Position numbers and translations under genes: made by a program. A model generated the notes under the pieces. The model made no database searches, was not told where the DNA came from, and was given only the letters and a program-made list of their open reading frames with translations. From CBDBBY01 sp965203215 (GTDB lineage Bacteria > Pseudomonadota > Alphaproteobacteria > Rhodobacterales > Rhodobacteraceae): a stretch of 64,000 bases of DNA. The stretch covers positions 992,001 to 1,056,000 of the forward strand of contig CBDBBY010000001.1 of the NCBI GenBank assembly GCA_965203215.1, written 5' to 3'. Each line of letters begins with the position of its first letter. Position 1 is the stretch's first letter. Below are positions 27,756-36,358 of the stretch, piece after piece.

Positions 27756-29321
27756 ATGTCGGGCAAGGCACAGGACACGGAGTTCCGCCATCCGGAGGCG
27801 GTGGCGTTTTTGGAGAGTTTGACGGACGGGCAGGCGGCGAAGCAGCCTCCTTTGACTCTCGAGCAGGACGGCGTTGTCACGCGATATTGGCGCGAGGGCG
27901 GGCGTGTGCGCTGTCGCGAGTTCGAGACGGACGGCGGGTCCGGCGTTCGGTCCTTTGAGATGGAGGCGCTGCATGCGGCGGCCGAGGCGGAGTTCGGCCG
28001 TTCGCTTCCGGTGCTGGCGGCGGAGCTCGGGGTCGGCGGGGTTCCGGATTTGGACGCGATCGAGACGGCGATCCGCGAGCGGGCGCTCGGCCTCGGAGCG
28101 AAGCTCTACGCGGATCTGCTGGAGGCGTGCGACGCCGCGCTTCCGTCTCCGTCCTGCCCGCGTCGTTGCGGCCGGCGGATGGAGCGGCACAGCCGGGCCG
28201 GGAAGACGTTCCGGACGCGCCTTGGGCCGGTCCAAGTCGAGCGGACCTGCTTCCGTTGCCGCGACTGCGGCGTCGGCTTCCGCCAATTGGACCGCACGCC
28301 GGGTCCGGAGGGCAAGACGGCCGCGCCCGGCGCGGAGAGCCTCTACGCGGATGCCGCCAGTTCCGACAGCTATGAAGAGTCGGGCCGCAAGCTCAAGAAT
28401 CTGGCCGGCGTGGAGGTTCCGGCGTCGACTCTGCAGCGCCATGTCGTGAGGATCGGCGAAGAGATGCAGGCGTTCGAGCGGGAGGATGCCGAGGCGGAGG
28501 CGCCCGCGTCGAAGCGGGTTCTGCCGGGGATCGACGGCACCGGAGTTCCGATGGCCGCCCGCGAGGTGGAGGGCGTGGCCGGCAAGCAGGCGGACGGCAC
28601 GGCGAAGACCAGCGAGGCGAAGACCGTCATCTGCTCCGCGGCCGACGGCCGGGACCCGAAGACCGGGGAGCCTCGGAAAGACCGCAACAGCGGGGCGGCC
28701 GGCGTCCGCATCGACAGCGCGCAGGCGGCGGACGGCGTCAGCCGGACCTCGGACTTCGCGGCCCGCCTGGAGCAGTTCGGATATCGGAACGCCTTGTTCA
28801 AGGCCGAGGAGCTGGTGGTGCTGTCCGACGGGGCGCCTTGGATCCGAACCGTCTGCGAGGAGACCCTCGCCGGACCGGAAATGACCTTCATCCTCGACCT
28901 GTTCCACGCCCTCGATTGCGCCGCCGCCGCCGCCGTGCGGGACGCGGCGCCGGACGAGGGCGGGCGGGCGGCGTGCATGGACTGGATCAGAGAGCAGCCG
29001 GACGCCGGGCAGGTCGCTCAAGTGATCGCCATTCTGGAGCCGCACCGCCGCCGGTCCGAAGCCGTAGCGGCCTGCATCCGCTACTACGAAGCCAACGCCG
29101 ACCGAATGCGTTGCGACCTCTATCGGATGCGCGGACTGCCGGTCGGATCCGGCGTCGTGGAAAGCGCCTGCAAGCAAATCGTCGGCAACCGATTCAAAAA
29201 GGCGGGATGCCACTGGTCGAAAGCCGGCGCCAATGCCCTGCTCGCCATAAGATGCTGCCTCGAAAACATGCGCTGGCCCGACTTCCTCGAGTGGAAAGCT
29301 TGTCGCGCCGCAGCCGCGTAA
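27756..29321 (+). CDS. ISKra4-family transposase, full length
   Basis: 521 residues from ATG 27756 (MSGKAQDTEFRHPEAVAF). A zinc-ribbon-like region near residues 130-175 has CPRRCGRRM and CFRCRDCGVGF. The DDE triad is visible as LPGIDGTGVPM (about 258), VVLSDGAPWIR (about 355) and GSGVVESACKQ (about 467). The C-terminal HWSKAGANALL motif is intact. No internal stop. It can plausibly mobilise the many ISKra4 remnants in this window in trans. The in-frame start at 27669 lies in the inverted-repeat centre and is less likely. Confidence 0.9.
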   Translation: MSGKAQDTEFRHPEAVAFLESLTDGQAAKQPPLTLEQDGVVTRYWREGGRVRCREFETDGGSGVRSFEMEALHAAAEAEFGRSLPVLAAELGVGGVPDLDAIETAIRERALGLGAKLYADLLEACDAALPSPSCPRRCGRRMERHSRAGKTFRTRLGPVQVERTCFRCRDCGVGFRQLDRTPGPEGKTAAPGAESLYADAASSDSYEESGRKLKNLAGVEVPASTLQRHVVRIGEEMQAFEREDAEAEAPASKRVLPGIDGTGVPMAAREVEGVAGKQADGTAKTSEAKTVICSAADGRDPKTGEPRKDRNSGAAGVRIDSAQAADGVSRTSDFAARLEQFGYRNALFKAEELVVLSDGAPWIRTVCEETLAGPEMTFILDLFHALDCAAAAAVRDAAPDEGGRAACMDWIREQPDAGQVAQVIAILEPHRRRSEAVAACIRYYEANADRMRCDLYRMRGLPVGSGVVESACKQIVGNRFKKAGCHWSKAGANALLAIRCCLENMRWPDFLEWKACRAAAA

Positions 29322-29608
29322 CCAAAGAAAATGGGATGCACCCCCTCCAAACCTCCAAAACACGCAACTTGGACAACGCGGCTCGAGGGGTCTAACAGTG
29401 ACTTACAAGCAACTGTGTCTCGCGGTTGTCAAAATCCGGGTGGAATCGCGCGGGAGCGGGTCGTTGAGGGTTCGTGCGGGTTTTGCATCTTCGGGGCTGC
29501 GCCGGGTCCGATTCGTCCGCTTCCGATGATGAACCCGGACGGCGTCCCGGATTTCGGTCTTTATCGGGTCGTTCGGCTGTTTTTCGTTCGCGGCGGCGCG
29601 GAGAGCAT

Positions 29609-29682
29609 GGAAAGCCTGTGGACAATCCTTGTTCGCGCCGCGTTCGGGTTTCGGGTTCGGGGCCTGGATTGACCACGCTTCC
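29609..29682. repeat. palindromic repeat R1
   Basis: Arms GGAAAGCCTGTGGACAATCC and GGATTGACCACGCTTCC flank a spacer. It belongs to a six-member family (R1-R6) and lies in the right end of IS110 copy A. Confidence 0.65.
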
Positions 29683-29776
29683 CACACTCCCCGCTGTCGG
29701 CGGCCGGTCCCGGTTCGGCGCTTTCCATTCCGCAACAGCCCTGCGGGGCTTTTCAATAAATGATTTTTTTTGGGTT

Positions 29777-29860
29777 GGGCCGTGGAAATGTGGACAATCC
29801 AAGCCCGGACCGAGGCACGACCGAAAGCGCCGGAAAGGATTGTCCACATTTCCACGGCCC
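29777..29860. repeat. palindromic repeat R2
   Basis: The arms pair almost perfectly over 24 bp around a 36-bp spacer (left arm ends GTGGACAATCC, right arm starts GGATTGTCCAC). Second member in IS110 copy A. Confidence 0.7.
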
Positions 29861-29909
29861 CATCCGGCCGCGGCGCTCGGGCCGCGATCCGTCATCCGGT
29901 TTGCGGCGA

Positions 29910-30656
29910 CCACCTTGTGCGGCTTACCCTCCTTTCGCAGCCGATCGGCGAACAGCTTCAAGTCCGTGTTGCGGATCGAGGCGGCGAGCGCGGCTTGATG
30001 CAAAACCTGCCGGAGCGACCGGCGCCAGCCCCGCGAGGGCGGCGGCCTGCTCTCCGGAGATCCGGCCGAGTTCCGGCATCTCCGCGACCGGCATCGCGCA
30101 GGCCACCGGGCCGATCCCCGGAACCGACTGCAGGATGGCGGCGGTCTCGGCCAGGACGGCATCGTTCGCGAGAAGGCCCGCGATCCTCTCTTCGACCTCC
30201 GAGATCCGGCGCTCCAGCAGCTCGAGAAGCTCGCCGGTCAAATCCTCGACCGACTCGGCCGCGCCGTTCCTCAGATCCGCTTTGGCCTGCTGCCGCGCGC
30301 TTTTGCGCATCTCGACGAGCTGCCTGCGCTTGGTCGCCGGCGTCCTGAGGTCGCGCAGCCTTCCGCTCGGCAGCCGGCGTCCGGCCTCCGGACGGAACGC
30401 CATGAAGCGGGCGATCAGTTCGGCGTCGATCCGGTCCGTCTTGGCCAAAGTGCCCCGGCTTCTCCCGAACGCCTCGGCTTGCGCCGGAGCGAGCTGCCGC
30501 GCTTCGACCCCTGCCGGCGGCGATCTCCTCCAGTTTCGAATGGCCTTCGTCCGTGTTCGGCAGGCGAAGCCGGCGGTCGTCGCTCAAGCAATGCAGGTCA
30601 AGCCAATCGCGCGAGACGTCCAAGCCTATGATCTCCGGTTGTGCTACAGTGTTCAT
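29910..30656 (-). pseudogene. IS110-family transposase, copy A, two deletions
   Basis: It starts MNTVAQPEIIGLDVSRDWLD (aspartate of the RuvC fold present). A deletion removes the segment with the conserved glutamate and shifts the frame; reading resumes as LAKTDRIDAELIARFMAFRP with the later aspartates. A second deletion near 30020 removes the region around the catalytic serine, joining LAGLAPV to the segment ASIRNTDLKLFADRL. It cannot be active. Copy B lacks a different part, so the two complement each other in sequence. Confidence 0.8.
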
Positions 30657-30657
30657 G

Positions 30658-32063
30658 CGGGGCTGTTGAAAAACCCCTCGTTTCGTGGTTCATGATACCT
30701 GATGTTGTTTCTGGAATTGGGAAGGCCACGAGATGCTGAAGCGAAAGCCGCCCGCCCAGCTTGAGCTGTTCGTCGCCGGGCCCCTGGAGCAGCTGGTTCC
30801 GGACGACCACGTCCTGGCGCGCGTCGACCGGGTTCTCGATCCGGGCTGGCTGCATGAGGAGGTCGCCGACTGCTGATGCGCGGACAACGGTCGTCCGGGG
30901 ATCGATCCCGAGGTCGCGGTCCGCCTGATGCTGGCCGGGTTCCTGCTCGGGTTTGCGCATGACCGCCGTCCGATGCGCGAGGCGCAGGCGGACATCGCGA
31001 TCCGCCGGTTCATCGGCTGCGGTCTTGACGAGCGGCTTCCGGATCATTCGAGCTTGACCCGGATCCGCCGGCGCCGGGGCGAGGCGCGGTTCCGGAAGAT
31101 TTTCCGGCGCACGGCGTCGGCCTGCGTTGACGCGGGGATCGCGAAGGGCGAGGTCGTGCATGTGGACGCCACGCCGATCCGGGCCGACGCGGGCTGGAAG
31201 AGCATGGTTGACCGCCATGCGGAGGCGGCGGCTTCCGGGAACGGCGACGCGGCGGCCGAAGAGGGCGCGTCGGATGGCGAGCGCAAATCGGACGGCGTGA
31301 GCAAGACCGGGGTCGCGGCGGCCGGCGAGCGCGGGAAGGCGGGCAAGACGGCCGCCGACGCGGGCTGCGCCTTCGCCAAGGTCTGCGGCGGCCTGGAGCG
31401 GCGGGGGATCGATTCGCTGATCCCGGCGAAGCGGGAGCCGGCCAAGAGCCGCGTGCCGCTTCGCCGGTTCCGCTGCGACGCGAAGCACGACATCATGAAG
31501 TGCCCTCGGGGCAAGGTGCTGCGTCCGGGCAAGCCCCGGAAGCACGGGCGGTTCTTCCACGCCAAGGCGAAGGACTGCGCGCGCTGCCCGCTCAAGGGCG
31601 ACTGCTTGTCCAAGCAGAGCCGGCGCAGGACGGCGGTCATCGGCGACGACTATCCGGCGCTGCTGCGCGGCCGTCGGCGGACTCTTCGAAGGAGCGAAGA
31701 GGACCGGCAGCTGTACCGGCGCCGTTTCCGGCGGTCGGAGGGCTTCCGCGGAGAAACGAAGACGCAGCACGGGCTGCGCCGCGCCGTTCGGCGCGGCCTC
31801 GGAAACATGAAGATCCAGTCCTGCCCGACGGCCGCCGCGATCAACCTGAAGCGGCTCGCGGCCGCTTTCGACGCGCGATTCCCCGCCTCCGGCTTGATTC
31901 GGATGCGCGAAATGCTCGTTTCCGCGGTTCCGGCGCGATGGACGGGCCGGATTCCCCAAATGCGCGCCGGATTCGCCTGACTCCGCCCGGCGGCGGACCT
32001 CCGACCGGACGCGCCGCGTCAGCCGGCCCGGAAATCGCCGAGGGCCGGGTTGTTCAACGGCCT
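30658..32063 (+). mobile_element. IS1182-family element nested in IS110 copy A
   Basis: Imperfect terminal repeats GGGGCTGTTGAAAAACCC and GGGTTGTTCAACGGCC bound the element. CATG is present on both sides (30654-30657 and 32064-32067) as a 4-bp target duplication. It entered exactly at the start codon of the copy A transposase, separating the gene from its leader RNA. Confidence 0.8.
30733..31980 (+). pseudogene. IS1182-family transposase with internal stop
   Basis: 415 codons starting MLKRKPPAQLELFVAGPLEQ. An in-frame TGA at 30874-30876 replaces the residue between two cysteines (family context DC-x-CPDNGRPG). The remainder is intact: VRLMLAGFLLGFAHDRRPMR, the catalytic aspartate region VVHVDATPIRADAGW, a cysteine cluster CARCPLKGDCL, and the C-terminal RRAVRRGLGNMKIQ glutamate-proximal region. 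One point mutation would explain the loss, so this insertion is recent compared with the element it interrupts. Confidence 0.85.
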
Positions 32064-32069
32064 CATGCT

Positions 32070-32230
32070 CTCTTCCTTCTGGTGCGCGGCCCTTGGCGGC
32101 CGCAACCGACTGTTCAAGACGATGAAGAGAGGCGGCGCTGGCCGTCTTGGCAGCGTGGTCATGTCACAAGAATCATGCGCCATGCGCCGCCCCGTCGCCG
32201 ACCTTCGCCAAGGTCGGCGACGGGAACGCA
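32070..32230 (-). ncRNA. IS110 bridge-type guide RNA, copy A (orphaned leader)
   Basis: Three parts are visible on the minus strand. A 15-bp hairpin (CCCGTCGCCGACCTT and its complement, 32224-32191) comes first. A loop closed by GCGGCGC/GCGCCGC (32190-32184 with 32138-32132) follows. The third domain ends in CAGAAG (32081-32076). The second loop holds CATGATTCT (32177-32169), identical to the left flank plus CT core of this insertion, and CCAAG (32150-32146), whose last four bases pair with the core and right flank CTTG. Relative to copy B, base changes in both stems are compensated. Confidence 0.75.
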
Positions 32231-32325
32231 ATATCACAGTCGAGACACAGAAGAATCATGGGACACACCCATCCCAATAATCTTGACGTTGACGGGCCGC
32301 GGGACCGCACCAACGATCTCTTCCA

Positions 32326-32766
32326 GTGTCGCTTCAATCGACACGTCCGCTTCATTCTTGGCCTAGTTGGTCGTCGGGTGAACAACAAAGGTCGGCTTCG
32401 ATTTCTCGGGCACAGTTGCGCCTGTCACGGTGTCACAGGAAATTTTTGCCGCATGAAACGGAAGATTCGTTCGGCGTCTTGGATGTTGCCAAGTACGAAA
32501 CCACACTCGAAAAGTTGCATGACGAGGTTTGTGTGATTGATACGGTAGAGCCCTTACCGTCCAATCCACTGCCCTCGGACAAGGTTGAGATCTTGAATGA
32601 GCGGTGGTTGCGGCGAATACAGCGCGAAACATATACGCAGTTTCCTTTCCTGCTTGTTCGTTACTTTCGGCCAGACGTAGCATGGATGCTGACTGTTATC
32701 GTGAGGCAGGGGAAGCTATTTAGTGTCCGCAAGAAAACCCCTCAATTCTTTGAATCAATTGACTGA
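32326..32766 (+). pseudogene. unknown gene, probably 5'-truncated
   Basis: The last 105 codons look like real protein: HETEDSFGVLDVAKYETTLE, then a segment with WLRRIQRETYTQFPFLLVRY and a hydrophobic VAWMLTVIVRQ end. The first 40 codons are compositionally odd. The stretch begins right after IS110 copy A and ends 100 bp before the ISNCY-like transposase, so it is probably the surviving 3' end of an older host or cargo gene. Not recognised. Confidence 0.35.
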
Positions 32767-34159
32767 ATCTCCGGATTTCGCTTGCAAGGAGTCTCCGGAT
32801 TTTGTATGATTCCCGATGATTTCCGCCCCGCGGGCGGGTTTCGGGCGAATCTTCGGAGGATTTTGCATGCGGACGGTCATCGAATTGCGTCGCCCGCCGG
32901 GGTCGATCCCCATCGAGGACATCAAGCCGGACGCGAAGTCGCGGGACGACACCCCGGCGCTTCCGGTCGGCGTTCAGGCGGTCTACAGGGACGAGGCGCT
33001 GCGGAACGAGCTGTTCGCGCTTCTGGAAAAGCACATTCTTCCGGACCGCCGCCGCGACACCGGCCGGCCGGGGATGGATCTCCGGGCGGTCCTGGCGGTG
33101 GGCGTCCTGAAGCAGGGCCTTCGCTGCGACTGCGACCGGCTCCAGGATCAGGCGGACGGGCACATCAAGATCCGGCAGATGCTCGGCCACGGGCCCGCTG
33201 GACGAGAGCGAATGCGAGATTCAGAACATCCGCGACGACGTGGAGCTGATGACGCCGGAGCTTCTGCGGGAGGCGGGCCGATTGATCGCCCGGGCGGACG
33301 CGAAGCTTTCAAAAAAAGCCTGGCGCGGCGTTGGTCGGGCGCTGCGGCTCGTTCGTGGCGGAGACGGACGTCCGCCATCCGACCGACTTCAACCTGCTGC
33401 GGGACTCGGTCCGCTGCCTGCTTCGGGAGACGGCGCGGGCCTGCGGCGGCGCCGGCGTGCCCGGATGGCGGCAGTGGAAGCACTGCCGGCGCACTGTCGA
33501 AGCGCTGCAACGCCGGGCGGACAAATCGCAGAAGTGGCGGGCCCGGCCGGACGACGTCCGGGCCTATCTGTCCGCCTCGCGCAGGATCGCGGACAGGGCG
33601 CAGGCTTCGCTTGCGACGCTGCGGGCCGGCGGGATCTGCCCCGGCTCGGCTCTGGACGAGATCGACCGCCTTCCTGGCCACGCAAGGCGGTTCGCCGACC
33701 GGACCGACCGCCGCGTGCTGCAAGGGGAGAAGATTCCGCACGGCGAGAAGGTGTTCTCGATCTTCGAGGAGCACACCCGGTGGATCTCCAAGGGCAAGGC
33801 CGGCAGGAAGGCCGAGCTCGGCGTTCCGGGCTGCGTCGTCGCGGACGGGAACGGGTTCGTGCTCGACCACGAGATCATGTGGAAAGGCGGCGACACCGAC
33901 GTGGCGGTGCCGCTGATCCGGCGCTGCCTGAAGGCGGTCCCCGAGCTGCGGGGATGCAGCTTCGACCGGGGCTTCCACTGCCCGTCGAACCGGAAGACGC
34001 TGGACGGTCTCTTGGAATTGAATGCTTTGCCGAAGAAAGGCGGGAAATCGGCCGCCGAGCGGGAGCGCGAGGCGAGTCCGGCCTTCGCGGCGGCGCGCAG
34101 GAAGCATTCCGGAGTGGAGTCGACGATCAACAATCTTCTGTATCTCAACCATGATATTG

Positions 34160-34316
34160 CGTTCCCGTCGCCGGCCTTGACGAAGGCCGGCGACGGGGCG
34201 GTGCATGGCGACACAATCATGTGGCATGACCACGCTTTCCAGCAAGCCGGCACCGCCTCTCTTCATCGTCTCGAACAGTTGATTGCGGCCGCCGAGGACC
34301 GCGCACCAGAAGGAAG
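34160..34316 (+). ncRNA. IS110 bridge-type guide RNA, copy B
   Basis: A 15-bp hairpin (34164-34178 with 34183-34197, loop GACG) precedes a loop closed by GCGGTGC/GCACCGC (34198-34204 with 34250-34256). In it ACAATC (34213-34218) repeats the left target plus C of the core (34130-34135), and TCCAG (34238-34242) is complementary to core plus right target CTGGA (35720-35724). In the third domain ACAGTTG (34275-34281) repeats the element's right terminus (35713-35719), and CAGAAG (34307-34312) is complementary to CTTCTG, core plus left terminus. This is the layout of target and donor loops in IS621-type bridge RNA. Confidence 0.8.
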
Positions 34317-34321
34317 AGAGC

Positions 34322-35107
34322 ATGAATACTGTAGCACACCTGGAGATCATTGGGATAGACGTCTCGCGCGATTGGCTCGACCTGCATTGCGTGAGCGACG
34401 GCCATCAGCTTCGCCTGCGGAACACGGACGACGGCCATTCGGAACTGGCGAAGATCGCCGGCGACAGGGAGGTCCTGGTCTGCTTCGAGGCCACGGGCGG
34501 CCACGAATGGCGCCTTTGGGCGAGCCTGGAGGCGGCGGGGATCGAAGCGCGGCAGCTCGTCGAGATTCGCAAAAGCTCGCGACAGCAGGCCAAAGCGAAC
34601 CTGAAGAACGGCACGGCCGACCAGGTCGAGGACTTGTCCAACGAGCTTCTTGATCTGCTGGAGCGCCAGATCGCGGAGGTGGAAGAGAGGATCGGGAGCC
34701 TTCTTGCGAACGAGGCCGTCCTGGCCGAGACCGCCGCCATCCTGCGGTCGGTTCCGGGGATCGGCCCGGTGGCCTGCGCGATGCCGGTCGCGGAGATGCC
34801 GGAGCTCGGCCGGATCTCCGGAGAGCAAGCCGCCGCCCTTGCGGGGCTGGCGCCGATCGCGAGGAACAGCGGACAGATGCGCGGGAAGCGGATGATCGGC
34901 GGGGGCCGCCGGGCGCTCCGGCAGGTTTTGTACCAAGCCGCGCTTGTCGCCTCGATTCACAACACGGACTTGAAGCTGTTCGCCGACCGGCTTCGGAAGG
35001 AGGGGAAGCCGCACAAGGTGGTCGTCACCGCCGTCTCCCGCAAGCTCGTGGTGATCGCCAACGCCTTGTGCAAATCCCGCCAGCCCTGGACGCCGCAAAC
35101 CGGATGA
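34322..35107 (+). CDS. IS110-family transposase, copy B, catalytic region deleted
   Basis: An open frame of 261 codons starting MNTVAHLEIIGIDVSRDWLD. FEATGGHEW carries the conserved glutamate, but the sequence then jumps from AAGIEARQ to LVEIRKSSRQQ. About 45 residues containing the last two RuvC aspartates (present in copy A as TDRIDAELIARF) are missing. The C-terminal Tnp domain (SVPGIGPVACAMPVAEMPEL, then RNSGQMRGKRMI with the serine) is complete. The deletion is in frame, so a protein could be made but should lack RuvC catalysis. GGAAGAGAG precedes the ATG. Confidence 0.8.
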   Translation: MNTVAHLEIIGIDVSRDWLDLHCVSDGHQLRLRNTDDGHSELAKIAGDREVLVCFEATGGHEWRLWASLEAAGIEARQLVEIRKSSRQQAKANLKNGTADQVEDLSNELLDLLERQIAEVEERIGSLLANEAVLAETAAILRSVPGIGPVACAMPVAEMPELGRISGEQAAALAGLAPIARNSGQMRGKRMIGGGRRALRQVLYQAALVASIHNTDLKLFADRLRKEGKPHKVVVTAVSRKLVVIANALCKSRQPWTPQTG

Positions 35108-35137
35108 CGGATCGCGGCCCGAGCGCCGCGGCCGGAT

Positions 35138-35222
35138 GGGGCTGTGGGAATGTGGGCAATCCAAGCCCGGACCGAGGCACGGCCGAAAGCGCCGGAAAGG
35201 ATTGTCCACATTTCCACGGCCC
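35138..35222. repeat. palindromic repeat R3
   Basis: The same family as R2: left arm ends GTGGGCAATCC, right arm GGATTGTCCACATTTCCACG. It lies just after the copy B transposase stop. Confidence 0.65.
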
Positions 35223-35311
35223 GAACCAAAAAGAATCCTATATGAAAAAGCCCCGCAGGGCTGTTGCGGAATGGAAAGCGCCGAACCGGGACCGGCCGCC
35301 GACAGCGGAGA

Positions 35312-35376
35312 GTGTGGGAAGCGTGGTCAATCCAGGCCCCGAACGCGGCGCGAACAAGGATTGTCCACCGCTTTCC
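35312..35376. repeat. palindromic repeat R4
   Basis: GGGAAGCGTGGTCAATCC pairs with GGATTGTCCACCGCTTTCC around a 24-bp spacer that is nearly identical to the R1 spacer in reverse. Confidence 0.65.
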
Positions 35377-35439
35377 ATGCTCTTCGCGCCGCCGCGAACC
35401 AAGGACGCCCGTTCACGAATAAACCGCCGACAAGCGGAA

Positions 35440-35520
35440 GTGTGGGAAGAATGTGGTCAATCCGGCCCCCGAACGCGAAACCCGAATGCAGCGCGAACAA
35501 GGATTGTCCACAGGCTTTCC
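35440..35520. repeat. palindromic repeat R5
   Basis: GGGAAGAATGTGGTCAATCC pairs with GGATTGTCCACAGGCTTTCC. Fifth member, inside the right end of IS110 copy B. Confidence 0.65.
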
Positions 35521-36223
35521 ACGCTCTCCGCGCCGCCGCGAACGAAAAACGGGCGAACGACCCGAAAAGACAAAAATCCGGAACGCCGTCCGGGTTCATC
35601 ATCGGAAGCGGACGAATCGGACGCGGCGCAGCCCCGAAGAGGCAAAACCCGAACGAACCCCCAACGACCCGATCCCGCCGCGATTCCGCCCGAATTTTGA
35701 TGACCTCGAGATACAGTTGCTGGAGCATCGCGGGCTGGACAAGGTCCGGCTGCGCGGCGCGGACGGGTTCGAATTGGCGGTCGGCCTCTCGGTCGTCGCC
35801 CCCGACATCCATCGGCTCGGGCTGAACCTGCGCGAAGCGGCGCGCAAGCGGATGCGGCGGCGAAAAAGCGCCGCCTGAGCGGCGCTTCCCCCGAAAACCG
35901 GACGGCCGCAGGGCGGCAATCGGCGGAGCCTGCGCCAATGCTGCGGAAAACCAATACGAACGCGGAACCGGCGGCCTCCGGAGCCGAAATCAGTAGTGTA
36001 CCGATAGTTCTGCAATTTCGATCAGGAATGTCAAGACTTGGTTTCGGGTTCAATGCCCCTCGGGCGAAGCCGGAGGCATGAATTCGTATTTCCGCATTTC
36101 GGATCCGGCCGCGGAGGGCGGACGCGGCCCCGCGCCGAGGCCACGCCGGCCCGCCGCCGCGGAGACCCCATTTATCGGAGCGGCGGCGGGCCGGCATATT
36201 GGCCGATCGGCGCGGCGCGGAAA

Positions 36224-36303
36224 GTGTGGAAAGGATGTGGTCAATCCCGGCCCGGAGCAGGACGCGCGCCGACAGCGCCCAAAGGGATTGTCCACAGGCT
36301 TTC
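36224..36303. repeat. palindromic repeat R6 outside IS110
   Basis: GGAAAGGATGTGGTCAATCC pairs with GGATTGTCCACAGGCTTTCC. Unlike R1-R5 it lies outside a recognisable IS110 copy, between the end of the ISNCY-like gene and IS256, so the palindrome also exists on its own. The rest of 35879-36358 shows no gene. Confidence 0.6.
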
Positions 36304-36358
36304 CATGCTGGCCGCGCCCCGGGCGAATTGACTCGGGCGAAAACCCCGAATGCGATCG

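Larger units (their letters stand above)
27204..29343. mobile_element. head-to-head pair of ISKra4-family elements
   Basis: Two transposase genes diverge from a shared 76-bp centre (27680-27755) that is itself an inverted repeat (GCTCGAGCCCGGAT against ATCCGGGCACGAGC). Each outer limit is a transposase 3' end with a terminal repeat: GGGTGCGTCTCACG at 27204 and its counterpart GGGATGCACCCCC ending about 29343. The left gene is deleted internally; the right gene is complete. Confidence 0.7.
29410..32251 (-). mobile_element. IS110-family element copy A, interrupted by IS1182
   Basis: Read on the minus strand the element runs from TCTGTGTCTC (after CT at 32253-32252) to GAGACACAGTTG (before CT at 29409-29408). 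Leader (32251-32068), transposase remnant (30656-29910) and a 500-bp right end with palindromes R1 and R2 are colinear with copy B at 34137-35719. IS1182 splits it at the transposase start codon. Without IS1182 and its duplicated CATG it is about 1.43 kb. The empty site would read CATGATT-CT-TGTAAGTC. Confidence 0.8.
34137..35719 (+). mobile_element. IS110-family element copy B
   Basis: 1583 bp between two CT cores (34135-34136 and 35720-35721). The ends are short inverted sequences CTGTATCTC (34138-34146) and GAGATACAG (35708-35716). It holds a leader RNA (34160-34316), a deleted transposase gene (34322-35107) and a 600-bp right end with palindromes R3-R5. It inserted into an ISNCY-like transposase. 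Confidence 0.85.
32866..35878 (+). pseudogene. ISNCY-like transposase, two frameshifts, split by IS110 copy B
   Basis: Reading starts MRTVIELRRPPGSIPIEDIK and follows the family through LRAVLAVGVLKQGLRCDCDR. One extra C near 33195 shifts the frame (PLDESECEIQNIRDDVELMT follows). A second shift near the A7 run at 33311-33317 restores it (SFVAETDVRHPTDFNLL). VADGNGFVLDHEIMWKGGDT and GCSFDRGFHCPSN carry acidic active-site candidates. At GVESTINN the gene is cut by IS110 copy B (34137-35719). It resumes as LEHRGLDKVRLRGADGFELA and stops at 35878. Excising copy B plus one CT core gives AACAAT-CT-GGAGCATCGC, which reads NNLEHR in frame. Confidence 0.8.

Noticed and set aside
27606..29363. A 585-codon minus-strand ORF
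   Set aside because: It is the exact antisense of the intact ISKra4 transposase and has only compositional length.
33301..33335. Programmed frameshift at the A7 run of the ISNCY-like transposase
   Set aside because: The frame change there is +1, not the -1 expected at such a run, and another indel 110 bp upstream is unrelated to slippery sequence. Simple decay explains both.
29609..36303. CRISPR array
   Set aside because: The repeats R1-R6 are palindromes of uneven spacing in two IS copies, with no regular 28-40 bp spacers and no cas genes anywhere in the window.
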